DNA of 64,000 nucleotides from RGIG5612 sp050944475 (GCA_050944475.1 JBMNRD010000006.1:1-64000); one strand, 5' to 3'. Counted from the first letter of the stretch, positions 16,903 through 25,728 are shown. Numbers and translations: made by a program. The notes: generated by a model from the letters alone, not told the origin.

Positions 16903-17725
16903 GTCGGTTATCTGTCAGCTATGTCCGCATTATTGTAAGTTAAGTGAGGGTCAGACCGGTTTTTGCGGTGCAAGACAGGCAAAATCCGGCAAAGTCCGGC
17001 CCTTAAATTATGGCAAAATCACATCTCTTGCTCTGGATCCGATTGAGAAAAAGCCTTTGGCATATTACTATCCGGGCAGCATGATTTTGTCAGCGGGGAG
17101 TTTTGGCTGCAACATGGCTTGTCCGTTCTGTCAGAATTATCATATTGCAGACCGGAAAAGAGAACAGCTTGCAGTTCGGGATATCACTTCGGAAGAATTG
17201 ATTACCCTTGCAAAATCTGAAAAGAAAAGAGGTAATATAGGCATAGCCTTTACTTATAATGAGCCGCTGATTGCCTTTGAATTTGTCCTGGACACGGCTA
17301 AGCTGGCGAAGTCCGAAGATATAAAGACAGTGCTTGTCACGAACGGACAAATCAATGAACCGTACCTGAAACAATTGTTGCCGTATATTTCCGCCTGGAA
17401 CATTGATTTGAAATGCTTTTCCGAAACAACTTATCGTAAACTGGGGGGCTTCCTAAATACGGTATTGAGAACCATTGAACTGGCACAGGAAAAGGCGCAT
17501 GTTGAAATCACGACTCTGGTGGTTCCCGGAATTTCCGACAGTGAAGATGAAATGAGGGAAGAAGCAAAATTTCTGGCCGGCCTGAACCCGGATATGCCTT
17601 TACATCTGAGCAGATATTTCCCTTGCCATAAATACACTGAGCCGGCTACGGACAGAGCAAAAATGGAAGCATTGAAAGAAATTGCCGGCCAATATCTTAA
17701 CCGGGTCAGACTGGGAAATGTATAG
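16895..17725 (+). CDS. amrS: AmmeMemoRadiSam system radical SAM enzyme
   Basis: This 276-residue radical SAM protein has the cluster motif CNMACPFC (CxxxCxxC) near residue 69. An extra N-terminal cysteine set (CQLCPHYCKL, then GFCGARQ) is as expected for the AmrS family, which is related to pyruvate formate-lyase activating enzymes. TYNEPLIAFEFVLDTAKLAK and WNIDLKCFSE are typical later motifs. The start is taken at ATG 16895, where ATGAGTGA overlaps the upstream stop and GAGG lies 9 bases before. The enzyme should act with the upstream LigB-AMMECR1 fusion. The modified substrate is unknown. Confidence 0.92.
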   Translation: MSESVICQLCPHYCKLSEGQTGFCGARQAKSGKVRPLNYGKITSLALDPIEKKPLAYYYPGSMILSAGSFGCNMACPFCQNYHIADRKREQLAVRDITSEELITLAKSEKKRGNIGIAFTYNEPLIAFEFVLDTAKLAKSEDIKTVLVTNGQINEPYLKQLLPYISAWNIDLKCFSETTYRKLGGFLNTVLRTIELAQEKAHVEITTLVVPGISDSEDEMREEAKFLAGLNPDMPLHLSRYFPCHKYTEPATDRAKMEALKEIAGQYLNRVRLGNV

Positions 17726-17875
17726 GATTTTTGAAGGCTATAAATTAATGAGTTATTTTTGTAGCATTATTCACATATAAATGATAAAATAAATGCAGTT
17801 TTTCAAAGATGCAAGGGGAGATGCACATCAAACGCAGCAATTAAAACAAACAAATTTATCTAAGGAGGAAAAAAC

Positions 17876-18388
17876 ATGAAAAAAATCATTTCTATACTAC
17901 TTACTATTTTGCTTGTTTTCAGCTTGACGGCTTGTTGCGCAGGAACAAAAACAAAAGATAAAGATTCAGGCAAAAAAGAAACCGGCGCAACAGCCGAAAC
18001 TGCCGCCGAAGATTTAGAAAATGAGACAAAGCCGGAACCTAATCCCGACTCCGACTTCGAATTCGACAAATCCACAGGCACCATTGTAAAATACAGAGGC
18101 AGCGCAAAAGACGTAGTAATACCTGAGGAAATAGACGGAGTCAAAGTTGAAATAATAGGAATCAGTGCATTCTCATTTTACGGCCTTACATCGGTGATAA
18201 TTCCTGATACCGTTACTGAAATAGGAGCGTCGGCATTTTATGTCAACGACATTACATCGGTGAAAATTCCTGATTCCGTTAAAATTATAGGACATTGGGC
18301 ATTTTTAGATAACCCCCTTACATCGGTAGAACTTCCCGACTCTGTTATTGAAATAGGAGATCAGGTATTTGGAGATTATACCTTCTGA
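17876..18388 (+). CDS. Lipoprotein with BspA-type leucine-rich repeats
   Basis: This 170-residue protein has a lipoprotein signal (Lys-rich start, hydrophobic core, lipobox LTAC at residues 17-20), a charged Thr/Glu/Pro linker and three BspA-like (LRR_5) repeats of 22 residues (LTSV.IPDSV.EIG..AF). The DNA of the repeats has a 66-bp period (ACATCGG at 18188, 18254 and 18320). It should be anchored on the outer face of the membrane and bind an unknown partner. It is short for the family and ends within a repeat, so a C-terminal truncation is possible. AAGGAGG precedes the start. Confidence 0.85.
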   Translation: MKKIISILLTILLVFSLTACCAGTKTKDKDSGKKETGATAETAAEDLENETKPEPNPDSDFEFDKSTGTIVKYRGSAKDVVIPEEIDGVKVEIIGISAFSFYGLTSVIIPDTVTEIGASAFYVNDITSVKIPDSVKIIGHWAFLDNPLTSVELPDSVIEIGDQVFGDYTF

Positions 18389-18694
18389 AAACGGGAAAGA
18401 AAATGCTTTCTTCGAGCCGGTTACGGATAAGGCAAAGGCGAAAAAAGTTGAAATAATATCATCACCCAACCGGGGAACGCGGTCGCTGATACATTTTTAT
18501 GTATTGGCGACTGTTGTCATTGGAGGGCGCAGAATCAAAAGAGCTTGAATTAGTTAAATGATGATATATAATACGCATTAGGCCGCAAAACATCATAAAT
18601 ATACGAAAAACAATGTCGAATTTAAATAAAAAATAAAAACAAGCACAAGACATCTGCGGCAAGCGGTGAAATTTTATTTTTTGAGGATGAGGTT
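18389..18694. other. 306-base gap before the GGDEF-EAL gene
   Basis: No gene is supported. A 54-codon open stretch at the left edge may be out-of-frame tail sequence of the preceding lipoprotein. The right part holds the promoter at 18545. Confidence 0.5.
18545..18572 (+). promoter_or_regulatory. Likely promoter of the GGDEF-EAL gene
   Basis: TTGAAT (18545-18550) and TATAAT (18567-18572) are separated by 16 bases, about 120 bases before the start codon. Confidence 0.5.
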
Positions 18695-21600
18695 ATGAAA
18701 TACAGCTTATATACGTCAATTTTGTACTATCTCTGCGGTTTCTTTTACATGGGATTCGGTACATATGCAATAGAAACCAACGCAAAAAGCAATGTTAACA
18801 GGCTGTTTGTACTCCTGATGAGTTCGATGGGGATTTGGTCATTCACATTCTCCATCTCAATTTCAGCGCCTACTTCGGAAGCAAGTGTATTTTGGGGGTG
18901 CCTTTCCGTTTTAGGCTGGGGTGTTTTTTACAGCATCATGCTCCACTTTGTAATTATTCTCACGAAAATTAAAATTCCGTTTAATAAATTAATTTTGCTC
19001 GCCATAATTTATTTGCCCGCTGTTATTAACATACTTCTGTTTGCGCCCTTCGGACTTCTTGCGGAGAAACAATTCCAAATGGTTCAAACCGATTTCGGCT
19101 GGATAAACGTACTCCCCATCAATATGGGCAACATTTGGTTTATCGCATATTACTCCGTATTTACGATTGTGATTCTTATATTACTTATTCACTGGTGGAA
19201 AAAAATTGAGCCTCAAGATCCTCAAAAGCGCCAGGCAACATATTTCTTAATATCCATACTGTTTCCACTTATCCTGGGAGTGGCAACGGAAACTATACCC
19301 GACTTCCTCGGGAAAAGTGCTTTCCCGCAATTGACTGTTGTATTCCTGATTGTTCCCGTGACAGTGCTTTCTTCAACATTGAGAAAATCCGGTCTGCTTC
19401 TCGAAAGGCCGGCGGAAGTATCTTTGCACTTGAAAAACGACCTGTCCGCAGACGGAGACAGATTGCGCATGTTCCGAACGGTTGCGTCCGTATTTACGAT
19501 CGGCAGCGCAATATCATTTTTCATAGGATATTTCGGCATGAAAAGAACGTCGCGAGAAGAGATCTTCCTTGCCGCGACCTTATTATTGCTTGGAATTTTA
19601 ATAAGATACATACCGCGCATAACAAAAAATCATACGATGCAGAATAATTTGTTCCTGGCAGCAGGCATATTCAGTTTGTTCTATCTTATGCTGAGAAACG
19701 CCGAAACGGGGGCGCTTACGATATGGTCAATATATATATTGTTCTTTATGTTTACCGTTATCCTCGACAGCAAAATCCATCTCATTATTTATGCCGGACT
19801 GGTGATAGTAATTCAAATTGTTTTTTCAATAATCCACCCGGAGGTTCCTGCCGTCATCAATATAAATGAGTACATGACAAGAATTGCTCTCGTTGTACTT
19901 ACCCTTTTTGCCGTGCTGCGACTGGCGAACGAATATACCCTAAAGCTGGAGGCACATAAAAGACTTATAAAGGAACAACAGGTGCTTGAAGCAATTTCCA
20001 CCAATTTTATTACGATTAACAGTGAAAACGCCAAAGAAAAAGTTGATGAGATGCTGAAGATGTCCGCCGAGGTTCTTGAATTTGATTATGCATATTTAAT
20101 CGGATTCGGAGAGGATTATAACGAAGCAAATGTCTTCAGCGCATATACGAAAAATTTTGAGGATGCTTCATTTCCCTATCGCCCCGGAATGAAGGTGAAA
20201 ATGAACGATTTGCCCATGGCTAAAATTCTGATCGCCCGAGGGACGCCCATGATGTGTGAAGACATCATAAATAATGCCTTTGCGGAATGTGAGGACACGA
20301 GAAATTTCCTCATATCAAGGGGGATAGGCTCCTTTTACGCATATCCGCTGCAAATCGAAGGACGACAAATAGAAGGGATGCTTGTCTTTGAATACCACGA
20401 CTCAAGCAATAAAGGCCTCACCCAAAATCGATTGCATTTTTTAAACATAGCTGTGAATATGCTGGGGGATTCAAGAAAGAAGACTTTATATGAAGAATTG
20501 TTATATGATGTCGCTTATTTTGACGAAACCACGAAATTGGCGAACAGAAAGATGCTGATGAAGACGCTCGAGCAAAATATACTGGGCATAAAAGAATCAG
20601 GGAAGATAGCAATTTTAAATATTGAACTCGCGAACATGAGAGAGATTAAGGATACCTTCGGTCATGATGTAGTTGAGCAAGTAATGTCGAAATCGGCGAC
20701 GATGCTCGAAAACATGTTGGAGGACTTTTGTTATATCTCAAGGACAAACGAAGGAGAGTTTGCCGCTCTTTTCCCTGATGTGGAAAGCAGCGGACAGATA
20801 GAAGAGTGCGCGAACAGATTGCTCGTCGCTTTTTCCCGGCCCATACCGACCGATATGGGAATAGAAGCATTATTTGTTGTCCCTCATATAGGTGTATCCG
20901 TGTATCCGGACGACGGAAGAGACGCGAAGACTCTTTTGAAGAATGCCGATTTGGCAGGATATGAAGCGATAAGGAAAAATGAGGACATTGTTTTCTTTGC
21001 GGAGCGGCTGGAAAATCATATCGCGGAAAACACCGTGTTCACGAACAGGCTTTTTAAATCGTTACAAAACAAAGAGTTTTCCCTGGAGTTTCAACCTCAG
21101 ATCAGCTGTGACACGGGGAAAACCGTCGGGGTTGAAGCTTTGCTCAGATGGACGACCGACGACAACAGAAGAGTACCGCCGGATAGATTTATTCCCATAC
21201 TCGAACAGACCGGTTTAATTTATGATGTGGGACTTTGGGTCTTGGAGCAGACGCTTCTGGAACATAAAAGACTTGTTGCAAAGGGATTTCCGCCTATTCG
21301 CTTTTCTATTAATCTGTCGGTTGTACAATTTGAAGGGGAAGATTTCATTCTTGATTTTGCGAAAATTATTGAGGGAAGTCAGGTGGATCCGCAATACCTT
21401 GAGCTGGAGATTACGGAGAGCTTGTTCTCTAAAGACCCTGAGGATGTACTTAAAAAAATATATGAATTGAAAGAATTGGGAGTCCATATTGCCATAGATG
21501 ATTTCGGCAAAGGTTACTCGTCGTTAAACCGGTTAAAACTGGTGCCGTTTGACAGATTGAAAATAGATAAAGAAATCATAGATTACATTGATTTGGAAGG

Positions 21601-21799
21601 AAAAGGGGCTCCTATAACGGAAAATATTATTTCATTAGCCCGGGTTTTCGGGGCGAGTGTTACGGCCGAAGGTGTAGAAACAAAAAAACAAGCAGACTTC
21701 CTGAAAAGTATAACTTGTGATGAAATACAAGGGTACTATTATTCGAGACCTCTGTCGTCGGAAGCACTTGAAGCATTTCTTAAAAAAGGAATGATATAG
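18695..21799 (+). CDS. Membrane c-di-GMP phosphodiesterase (7TM-GAF-GGDEF-EAL)
   Basis: This 1,034-residue protein has many membrane helices in the first 400 residues (a histidine-kinase-type 7TM region, then further segments), a GAF-like domain (about 410-560), a GGDEF domain (about 605-770) and an EAL domain (about 795-1030). The GGDEF signature is replaced by NEGEF (in SRTNEGEFAALFPD), so cyclase activity is not expected. The EAL domain keeps its catalytic pattern: EALLRW, NLS, ELEITES, IDDFGKGYSS, KIDKE and TAEGVET. It should hydrolyse c-di-GMP in response to a membrane or GAF signal. GAGG precedes the ATG. The glycosylase gene follows after 3 bases. Confidence 0.9.
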   Translation: MKYSLYTSILYYLCGFFYMGFGTYAIETNAKSNVNRLFVLLMSSMGIWSFTFSISISAPTSEASVFWGCLSVLGWGVFYSIMLHFVIILTKIKIPFNKLILLAIIYLPAVINILLFAPFGLLAEKQFQMVQTDFGWINVLPINMGNIWFIAYYSVFTIVILILLIHWWKKIEPQDPQKRQATYFLISILFPLILGVATETIPDFLGKSAFPQLTVVFLIVPVTVLSSTLRKSGLLLERPAEVSLHLKNDLSADGDRLRMFRTVASVFTIGSAISFFIGYFGMKRTSREEIFLAATLLLLGILIRYIPRITKNHTMQNNLFLAAGIFSLFYLMLRNAETGALTIWSIYILFFMFTVILDSKIHLIIYAGLVIVIQIVFSIIHPEVPAVININEYMTRIALVVLTLFAVLRLANEYTLKLEAHKRLIKEQQVLEAISTNFITINSENAKEKVDEMLKMSAEVLEFDYAYLIGFGEDYNEANVFSAYTKNFEDASFPYRPGMKVKMNDLPMAKILIARGTPMMCEDIINNAFAECEDTRNFLISRGIGSFYAYPLQIEGRQIEGMLVFEYHDSSNKGLTQNRLHFLNIAVNMLGDSRKKTLYEELLYDVAYFDETTKLANRKMLMKTLEQNILGIKESGKIAILNIELANMREIKDTFGHDVVEQVMSKSATMLENMLEDFCYISRTNEGEFAALFPDVESSGQIEECANRLLVAFSRPIPTDMGIEALFVVPHIGVSVYPDDGRDAKTLLKNADLAGYEAIRKNEDIVFFAERLENHIAENTVFTNRLFKSLQNKEFSLEFQPQISCDTGKTVGVEALLRWTTDDNRRVPPDRFIPILEQTGLIYDVGLWVLEQTLLEHKRLVAKGFPPIRFSINLSVVQFEGEDFILDFAKIIEGSQVDPQYLELEITESLFSKDPEDVLKKIYELKELGVHIAIDDFGKGYSSLNRLKLVPFDRLKIDKEIIDYIDLEGKGAPITENIISLARVFGASVTAEGVETKKQADFLKSITCDEIQGYYYSRPLSSEALEAFLKKGMI

Positions 21800-21802
21800 G
21801 CA

Positions 21803-22297
21803 ATGACCAAACATCAAACCGTTACCCACCCGCTTCGGCCTCTTTTTCAGGCAGATTCAAAAATTTTAATCCTGGGCTCCTTTCCCTCTGTCAAAACCAG
21901 AGAATACGGCTTTTTTTACGGACATCCCCGGAATCGTTTCTGGCCCCTGCTTGAGCGGATTTTCGGTGTGAAGCCGGGTACGGATATCGAGGAAAGAAAA
22001 GCCTTTCTTTTAGAGCACCGTATTGCCGTCTACGATGTCATTTACCGGTGTGATATCATCGGTTCCGCCGATGCCGGCATTAAAAACGCAATTCCCTCGG
22101 ATTTAAGCCCTATTTTTGAAGAGGCGGATATAAAGCGGATTTTTTGCAACGGTGGAACCGCTTACCGTTATTATCAAAAATATCAGGAGGGGAAAACGGG
22201 CTTTAAGGCCGTTCAACTGCCCTCGACCAGTCCTGCCAACGCAAGATATTCGATGGAGGATTTGTATAATCAATGGAAGATAATAAGAGAGTATTGA
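21803..22297 (+). CDS. DNA-deoxyinosine glycosylase (uracil-DNA glycosylase superfamily)
   Basis: This 164-residue protein has the superfamily motif ILGSFPSVKTREYGFFYGHP near the N-terminus, NRFWPLL, and the C-terminal PSTSPANARYS block. The pattern fits the hypoxanthine-DNA glycosylase group, which removes deaminated adenine from DNA for base-excision repair. Its start lies 3 bases after the GGDEF-EAL stop with only a weak ribosome binding site, so it is probably translated by reinitiation from that mRNA. Confidence 0.85.
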   Translation: MTKHQTVTHPLRPLFQADSKILILGSFPSVKTREYGFFYGHPRNRFWPLLERIFGVKPGTDIEERKAFLLEHRIAVYDVIYRCDIIGSADAGIKNAIPSDLSPIFEEADIKRIFCNGGTAYRYYQKYQEGKTGFKAVQLPSTSPANARYSMEDLYNQWKIIREY

Positions 22298-22328
22298 GCC
22301 TGAAAACCACAATGTCTTGAATTATTGA

Positions 22329-22357
22329 TTGTCTTATGAGAAAATACAACGTATAAC
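22329..22357 (+). promoter_or_regulatory. Possible promoter of the 22386 lipoprotein gene
   Basis: TTGTCT (22329-22334) and TATAAC (22352-22357) are separated by 17 bases, immediately before the AGGAGGAG of the gene. Confidence 0.4.
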
Positions 22358-22385
22358 AAATGATTTCAGGAGGAGAGTAATTGCA

Positions 22386-22916
22386 ATGTTTAAGAAAATT
22401 TTAGTTGTTTTAGTTGCTCTGTCGTTTATTTTCTCTCTTGCCGCCTGTTGCAATGGTGAGAAACAGCCCGATCCATCGCAGCCCGCTTCTCAGTCGGAAA
22501 GCGCAGAGCCGGAGCAAAGCGTGCCCGCCCCGGATACGGAACAGGGCGTACCCGCGCCCGACGGCTGGCCTAAAGACATCCCGACACCGGTGAAGGGCGA
22601 AATAGTGGCCGGCGGTTGGATTGAAAGTTTTTTCTACACAACCGATATCATCTATGAGCAGGAAGACATCGATGCTTACTGCAAGCGTCTGGAATCCTTC
22701 GGTTTCGCTAAACAGGAGGAGCATGAGTACGGTGAAGACTGGCCGGATGCAATTGCTGTCTATTCGAACGGACACTGGGATGTGATTGTAGCGGGAAAAA
22801 ATGAGGTATTTAACTATTCTTATGTCAATTTCTATCCGCTTTTTAATGCTATAGGAGACGGTTACAACGGGCAGCCGGAGGGCTGGCCGGATGCAGGCGA
22901 ATTTACCAATTTTTAA
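22386..22916 (+). CDS. Lipoprotein of unknown function
   Basis: This 176-residue protein has a lipoprotein signal ending in LAACCN (lipobox Cys near residue 19), a Pro/Glu/Gln-rich linker (residues about 25-60) and a globular C-terminal part rich in aromatic residues (WPKDIPTPVKGEIVAGGW, EEHEYGEDWPDAIAVYSNG). I do not recognise the family. The globular part begins with a W-P-.-D-I-P-.-P pattern and has the look of a small exported substrate-binding or immunity-type domain, which is only an impression. The start at 22386 is chosen over an in-frame ATG-like start at 22329 because AGGAGG and the signal peptide lie there. Confidence 0.75.
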   Translation: MFKKILVVLVALSFIFSLAACCNGEKQPDPSQPASQSESAEPEQSVPAPDTEQGVPAPDGWPKDIPTPVKGEIVAGGWIESFFYTTDIIYEQEDIDAYCKRLESFGFAKQEEHEYGEDWPDAIAVYSNGHWDVIVAGKNEVFNYSYVNFYPLFNAIGDGYNGQPEGWPDAGEFTNF

Positions 22917-23264
22917 GAGGTTCTGAAAAGAACAGTCCTTTTGCCTTCGGGAATTATGGCGGCGTAAATGTCATTTTTGATTACATGCCGCCGTAACCCG
23001 ACGGCGATGCTTTCAGCCGGGAGAGCAAGAGTGCGATACTCGGCGATGAGCATGTACGACGCCATGGTAACAGTGTCTTTTTTTATGCTTTTATATCAGC
23101 CGTTCCGTATGTTTTTGAAAAGGGAAAAAAGAAATATAACGATAATTTATTCGCTTTTTTTAAGAATGTTACGAAGAGTGACGATGATGTTACAGTTCGT
23201 TTCTTGCTAAAGCAACCTCTCCGTTTACAATAAACTTAAATTAAAATTTGCGGAGGTAATAAAA
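22917..23264. other. 348-base gap with an inverted repeat
   Basis: No gene is supported. GGCGGC (22957-22962) and GCCGCC (22989-22994) form the ends of an imperfect inverted repeat extended by ATG/CAT and TTA/TAA pairs. No T-run follows, so it is not a clear terminator. The right end holds the promoter at 23204. Confidence 0.45.
23204..23231 (+). promoter_or_regulatory. Likely promoter of the CPBP protease gene
   Basis: TTGCTA (23204-23209) and TACAAT (23226-23231) are separated by 16 bases, 33 bases before the start codon. Confidence 0.45.
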
Positions 23265-24236
23265 ATGACATCAGAAGAAAAAGTAAAAGAAGAAGGAAGA
23301 CAACGGATTCGTCCGAACGGGAAGCGCTATTTTTCCGCCCGCACGATTGTTTATCCGCTCGTCTTTTTAACCATGCATTTTCTGACTCAGGTTTTGGCAA
23401 CTGTTCTGGCAAGCATCCTGATCCTGAACTCCTATAAGGCCGGCGATTCGCTCTTTTCCTACAAACCCGGCGATTTGCTTTCCTTCTTAGCGGAGAGTGA
23501 TATAACACTGGAGATGGTTCAACACTTTATCAGAGAGGTCGGCATTAAAGCGTTGTTGTACAGCGCCCCTTTGCAGATTATTATTTGTGTGATTTTTCTC
23601 TGGTACCAAAAGCGCAAGAATCGGCAGTATCTGTTGTTGCGCCCTAACCACGCGGCAGCATTTCCCTTGGGTATTGCGGCTGCTTTCGGCAGTTTGGGTA
23701 TTGCGACTTTGCTGCTTCAGCTATTCAACATGCTGGCAGAAAAAATTCTTTTTTTGGAAAACATAATGATTAATTATCAGCAATCGATGGCGGCTCTTCA
23801 AGGTGTCGATCTGCTGTTGACGACGCTGGGTGTTGTCATATTGGGCCCGATTGCCGAAGAGTTATTATTTCGCGGCATCATCACGGAAGAAATCAGGCAG
23901 GTGGCTCCGGACTGGCTGGCCATTTTGCTGGGCGGGGTCATTTTTGCTCAGGCGCACGGAAACCCTGTGCAAGTCCTGTATGTCCTGCCGCTGGGCTTGC
24001 TTTTAGGCGCATCCTATATTTGGAGCAACTCTATCTGGGTCCCCATATTGATTCATATTGTTTTCAATTTCTTCGGCAGCATATTTGACATGCAGATTGG
24101 TGAAAATGAAACCGTACGTACAATCTACATAATTTTCTTATTTGTTATGATTCCGGTTGGCGCCCTCAGTGTTCTTGTTATGAACAGGATGTTTCGAAAA
24201 AACAAAAAAGCGGCGACTGAAAAAGCAAGCGGATAA
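23265..24236 (+). CDS. CPBP family intramembrane glutamic endopeptidase
   Basis: This 323-residue multi-pass membrane protein carries the CPBP (Abi/CAAX protease-like) motifs EELLFRGII, FAQAHG and LIHIVFNFF, which hold the conserved Glu-Glu, His and His/Asn residues. Bacterial members process membrane or peptide substrates, some as bacteriocin self-immunity proteins. Nothing adjacent identifies the substrate. CGGAGG precedes the ATG. It is the last chromosomal gene before the tRNA-Leu remnant. Confidence 0.88.
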   Translation: MTSEEKVKEEGRQRIRPNGKRYFSARTIVYPLVFLTMHFLTQVLATVLASILILNSYKAGDSLFSYKPGDLLSFLAESDITLEMVQHFIREVGIKALLYSAPLQIIICVIFLWYQKRKNRQYLLLRPNHAAAFPLGIAAAFGSLGIATLLLQLFNMLAEKILFLENIMINYQQSMAALQGVDLLLTTLGVVILGPIAEELLFRGIITEEIRQVAPDWLAILLGGVIFAQAHGNPVQVLYVLPLGLLLGASYIWSNSIWVPILIHIVFNFFGSIFDMQIGENETVRTIYIIFLFVMIPVGALSVLVMNRMFRKNKKAATEKASG

Positions 24237-24251
24237 TTTTATCGAAAAAAG

Positions 24252-24304
24252 TGCGGATGGTGGGACTCGAACCCACACATAGTCTCCTACGTCAGATTTT
24301 GAGT
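24252..24304 (-). tRNA. 3' part of tRNA-Leu(CAA), attachment-site remnant
   Basis: On the minus strand the sequence gives the anticodon loop CTCAAAA with the 3' half of its stem (TCTG), a long variable arm (CGTAG, GAGA loop, CTATG), a perfect T-arm (GTGGG-TTCGAGT-CCCAC) and the 3' acceptor strand CATCCGC plus A. The anticodon CAA and long variable arm mark tRNA-Leu. The 5' half (acceptor 5' strand, D-arm, 5' anticodon stem) is absent and replaced by unrelated sequence. This is the classical trace of integration into a tRNA gene, with the intact gene expected at the other end of the element, outside the window. Confidence 0.85.
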
Positions 24305-24543
24305 TTTGCAAGGAGCGAAGTCATGTGGGTCTCCGAGTGGTCTTTGACGGTCGAGTGTGTCAGGCGAAAGTGCCTATAAATCAAGGCATTTGAGCATTTT
24401 CACCCGAAAAAGCCCGTCGTTTCAGGAGCTTCAAGAAAAGCTCGTTTGGGGCGATTTTTCAGACATCCGAGGTCAATCGGAGGCACATAGGGCGAATCAG
24501 CACACGCAATAGATACTATATCACCCACTTCAAAAAGAGCGCC

Positions 24544-24583
24544 AAACCTCTCCTGCCATTGACAATATCTTAAAGAGAGGTTT
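24544..24583 (+). promoter_or_regulatory. Hairpin that can hide the ribosome binding site of the first element gene
   Basis: AAACCTCTC (24544-24552) is perfectly complementary to GAGAGGTTT (24575-24583), and the second arm contains the AGAGAGG ribosome binding site of the gene starting at 24588. The stretch 24305-24543 upstream has no gene. It holds small inverted repeats (TGCCT/AGGCA near 24371-24391, GAGCTT/AAGCTC near 24426-24444) that could be recombinase arm sites. Confidence 0.5.
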
Positions 24584-24587
24584 CATC

Positions 24588-24830
24588 ATGAAAAACAGAA
24601 GCTATTACGACAACCTGTACGCAGACTATCCAGATGTTGTTACTCTGCCTGAGTTTTGCATAATGTTAGGCGGCATAGCAGACATCACGGCAAGGAAATT
24701 AATGCGTGCGAACAGAGTTAAGCACTATTTTATCAGACATACATACCTGATTCCAAAGCCGTGTGTCATTGACTACATACTAAGCCAAGACTACGCCGAA
24801 TACAAGAACAAATTGAAAGTTCATGTGTAA
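24588..24830 (+). CDS. Small DNA-binding (excisionase-like helix-turn-helix) protein
   Basis: This 80-residue protein has VVTLPEFCIMLGGI as the likely first helices, followed by ITARKLMRANRVKHYFIRHTYLIPK, which resembles the winged MerR/excisionase fold in which a wing follows the recognition helix. Proteins of this kind lie at the partition end of related elements. Its ribosome binding site sits in a hairpin. A terminator follows, so it is expressed apart from parA. A role in excision or control of the element is inferred from position only. Confidence 0.6.
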   Translation: MKNRSYYDNLYADYPDVVTLPEFCIMLGGIADITARKLMRANRVKHYFIRHTYLIPKPCVIDYILSQDYAEYKNKLKVHV

Positions 24831-24838
24831 GGATACAT

Positions 24839-24875
24839 AGCCGTCCACCTTCAAAAGTGGACGGCTATTTTCATT
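24839..24875 (+). terminator. Rho-independent terminator before parA
   Basis: AGCCGTCCAC pairs with GTGGACGGCT around a short loop, followed by ATTTTCATTTTC. Confidence 0.8.
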
Positions 24876-24900
24876 TTCATAAGGAAGGAGGAAAAGCAAA

Positions 24901-25728
24901 TTGGATAACTGCAAAGTAATCGCCATCACAAATCAGAAAGGCGGCGTCGGAAAAACGACCACGACGGTCAATCTCGGCGTGGGGCTTGCGAAAACAGGAA
25001 AGCGAGTGCTTCTTATTGACGCAGACCCGCAGGGCAGCTTAACGGTAAGTCTTGGAATCAAAACGCCGGATGAGTTGCCCGTATCCCTTGCGACCGTCAT
25101 GCAGGACGTAATTGAGGACAAAGACACGCCGGAGGGCAGCGGCATCATTCGCCACGAGGAAGGCGTTGAACTTCTCCCGTCCAACATTGAGTTGTCCGGC
25201 TTGGAAGTGAGCCTGTTCAACACGATGAGCCGCGAAAGCATTTTGAAGGGGTATCTCGACGGCATCAAGCAGAAGTATGATTATGTACTCATCGACTGTA
25301 TGCCCTCTTTAGGAATGATGACCGTCAATGCCCTTGTTGCCGCCGACAGCGTAATCATCCCGTCACAGCCCAACTTCTTATCGACAAAGGGCTTGAATCT
25401 GCTTATGCGCTCGATTGCCCGTATCAAAAAGCAGATAAACCCGAAGCTGCGTATCGACGGTATTCTGCTGACAATGGTAGATAACCGAACAAACAACGCG
25501 AAAGCAATTATCGCTTCTCTGCGTTCCAGCGTTGGCGAGAGTATCCGCGTGTTTAGCACCGAGATACCGCACTCTGTCCGAGCGGCGGAGAGCAGCCTTG
25601 CCGGAAAGAGTATCTTTACCCACGACAAGAACGGTAAGGTGGCGGCGGCGTATGAGGACTTGACGAAGGAGGTGATACAGATTGAGCAGCGTGCAAAAGA
25701 TAGACTTAGGACTGACGGGGTACGATGA
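24901..25728 (+). CDS. parA: ParA/Soj family partition ATPase
   Basis: This 275-residue protein has the deviant Walker A KGGVGKTTT near residue 14, switch segment LLIDADPQGSLT, and YDVLIDCMPS-type Walker B (YVLIDCMPSLG). It should form an ATP-dependent gradient on DNA for segregation or stabilisation of the circular element. The start is TTG at 24901, preceded by AAGGAGG. The 3' end overlaps parB by 47 bases. Confidence 0.92.
   Translation: MDNCKVIAITNQKGGVGKTTTTVNLGVGLAKTGKRVLLIDADPQGSLTVSLGIKTPDELPVSLATVMQDVIEDKDTPEGSGIIRHEEGVELLPSNIELSGLEVSLFNTMSRESILKGYLDGIKQKYDYVLIDCMPSLGMMTVNALVAADSVIIPSQPNFLSTKGLNLLMRSIARIKKQINPKLRIDGILLTMVDNRTNNAKAIIASLRSSVGESIRVFSTEIPHSVRAAESSLAGKSIFTHDKNGKVAAAYEDLTKEVIQIEQRAKDRLRTDGVR

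Noticed and set aside
18400..18460. Resemblance of FFEPVTDKAKAKK to the TEPATDRAKMEALK tail of the radical SAM enzyme
   Set aside because: The match is short and not extended on either side, so I treat it as chance and do not call a gene fragment.
22917..22997. Open stretch reading EKNSPFAFGNYGGVNVIFDY after the lipoprotein stop
   Set aside because: No start or ribosome binding site is present, and the frame differs from that of the lipoprotein. It may be decayed sequence but the support is too weak.
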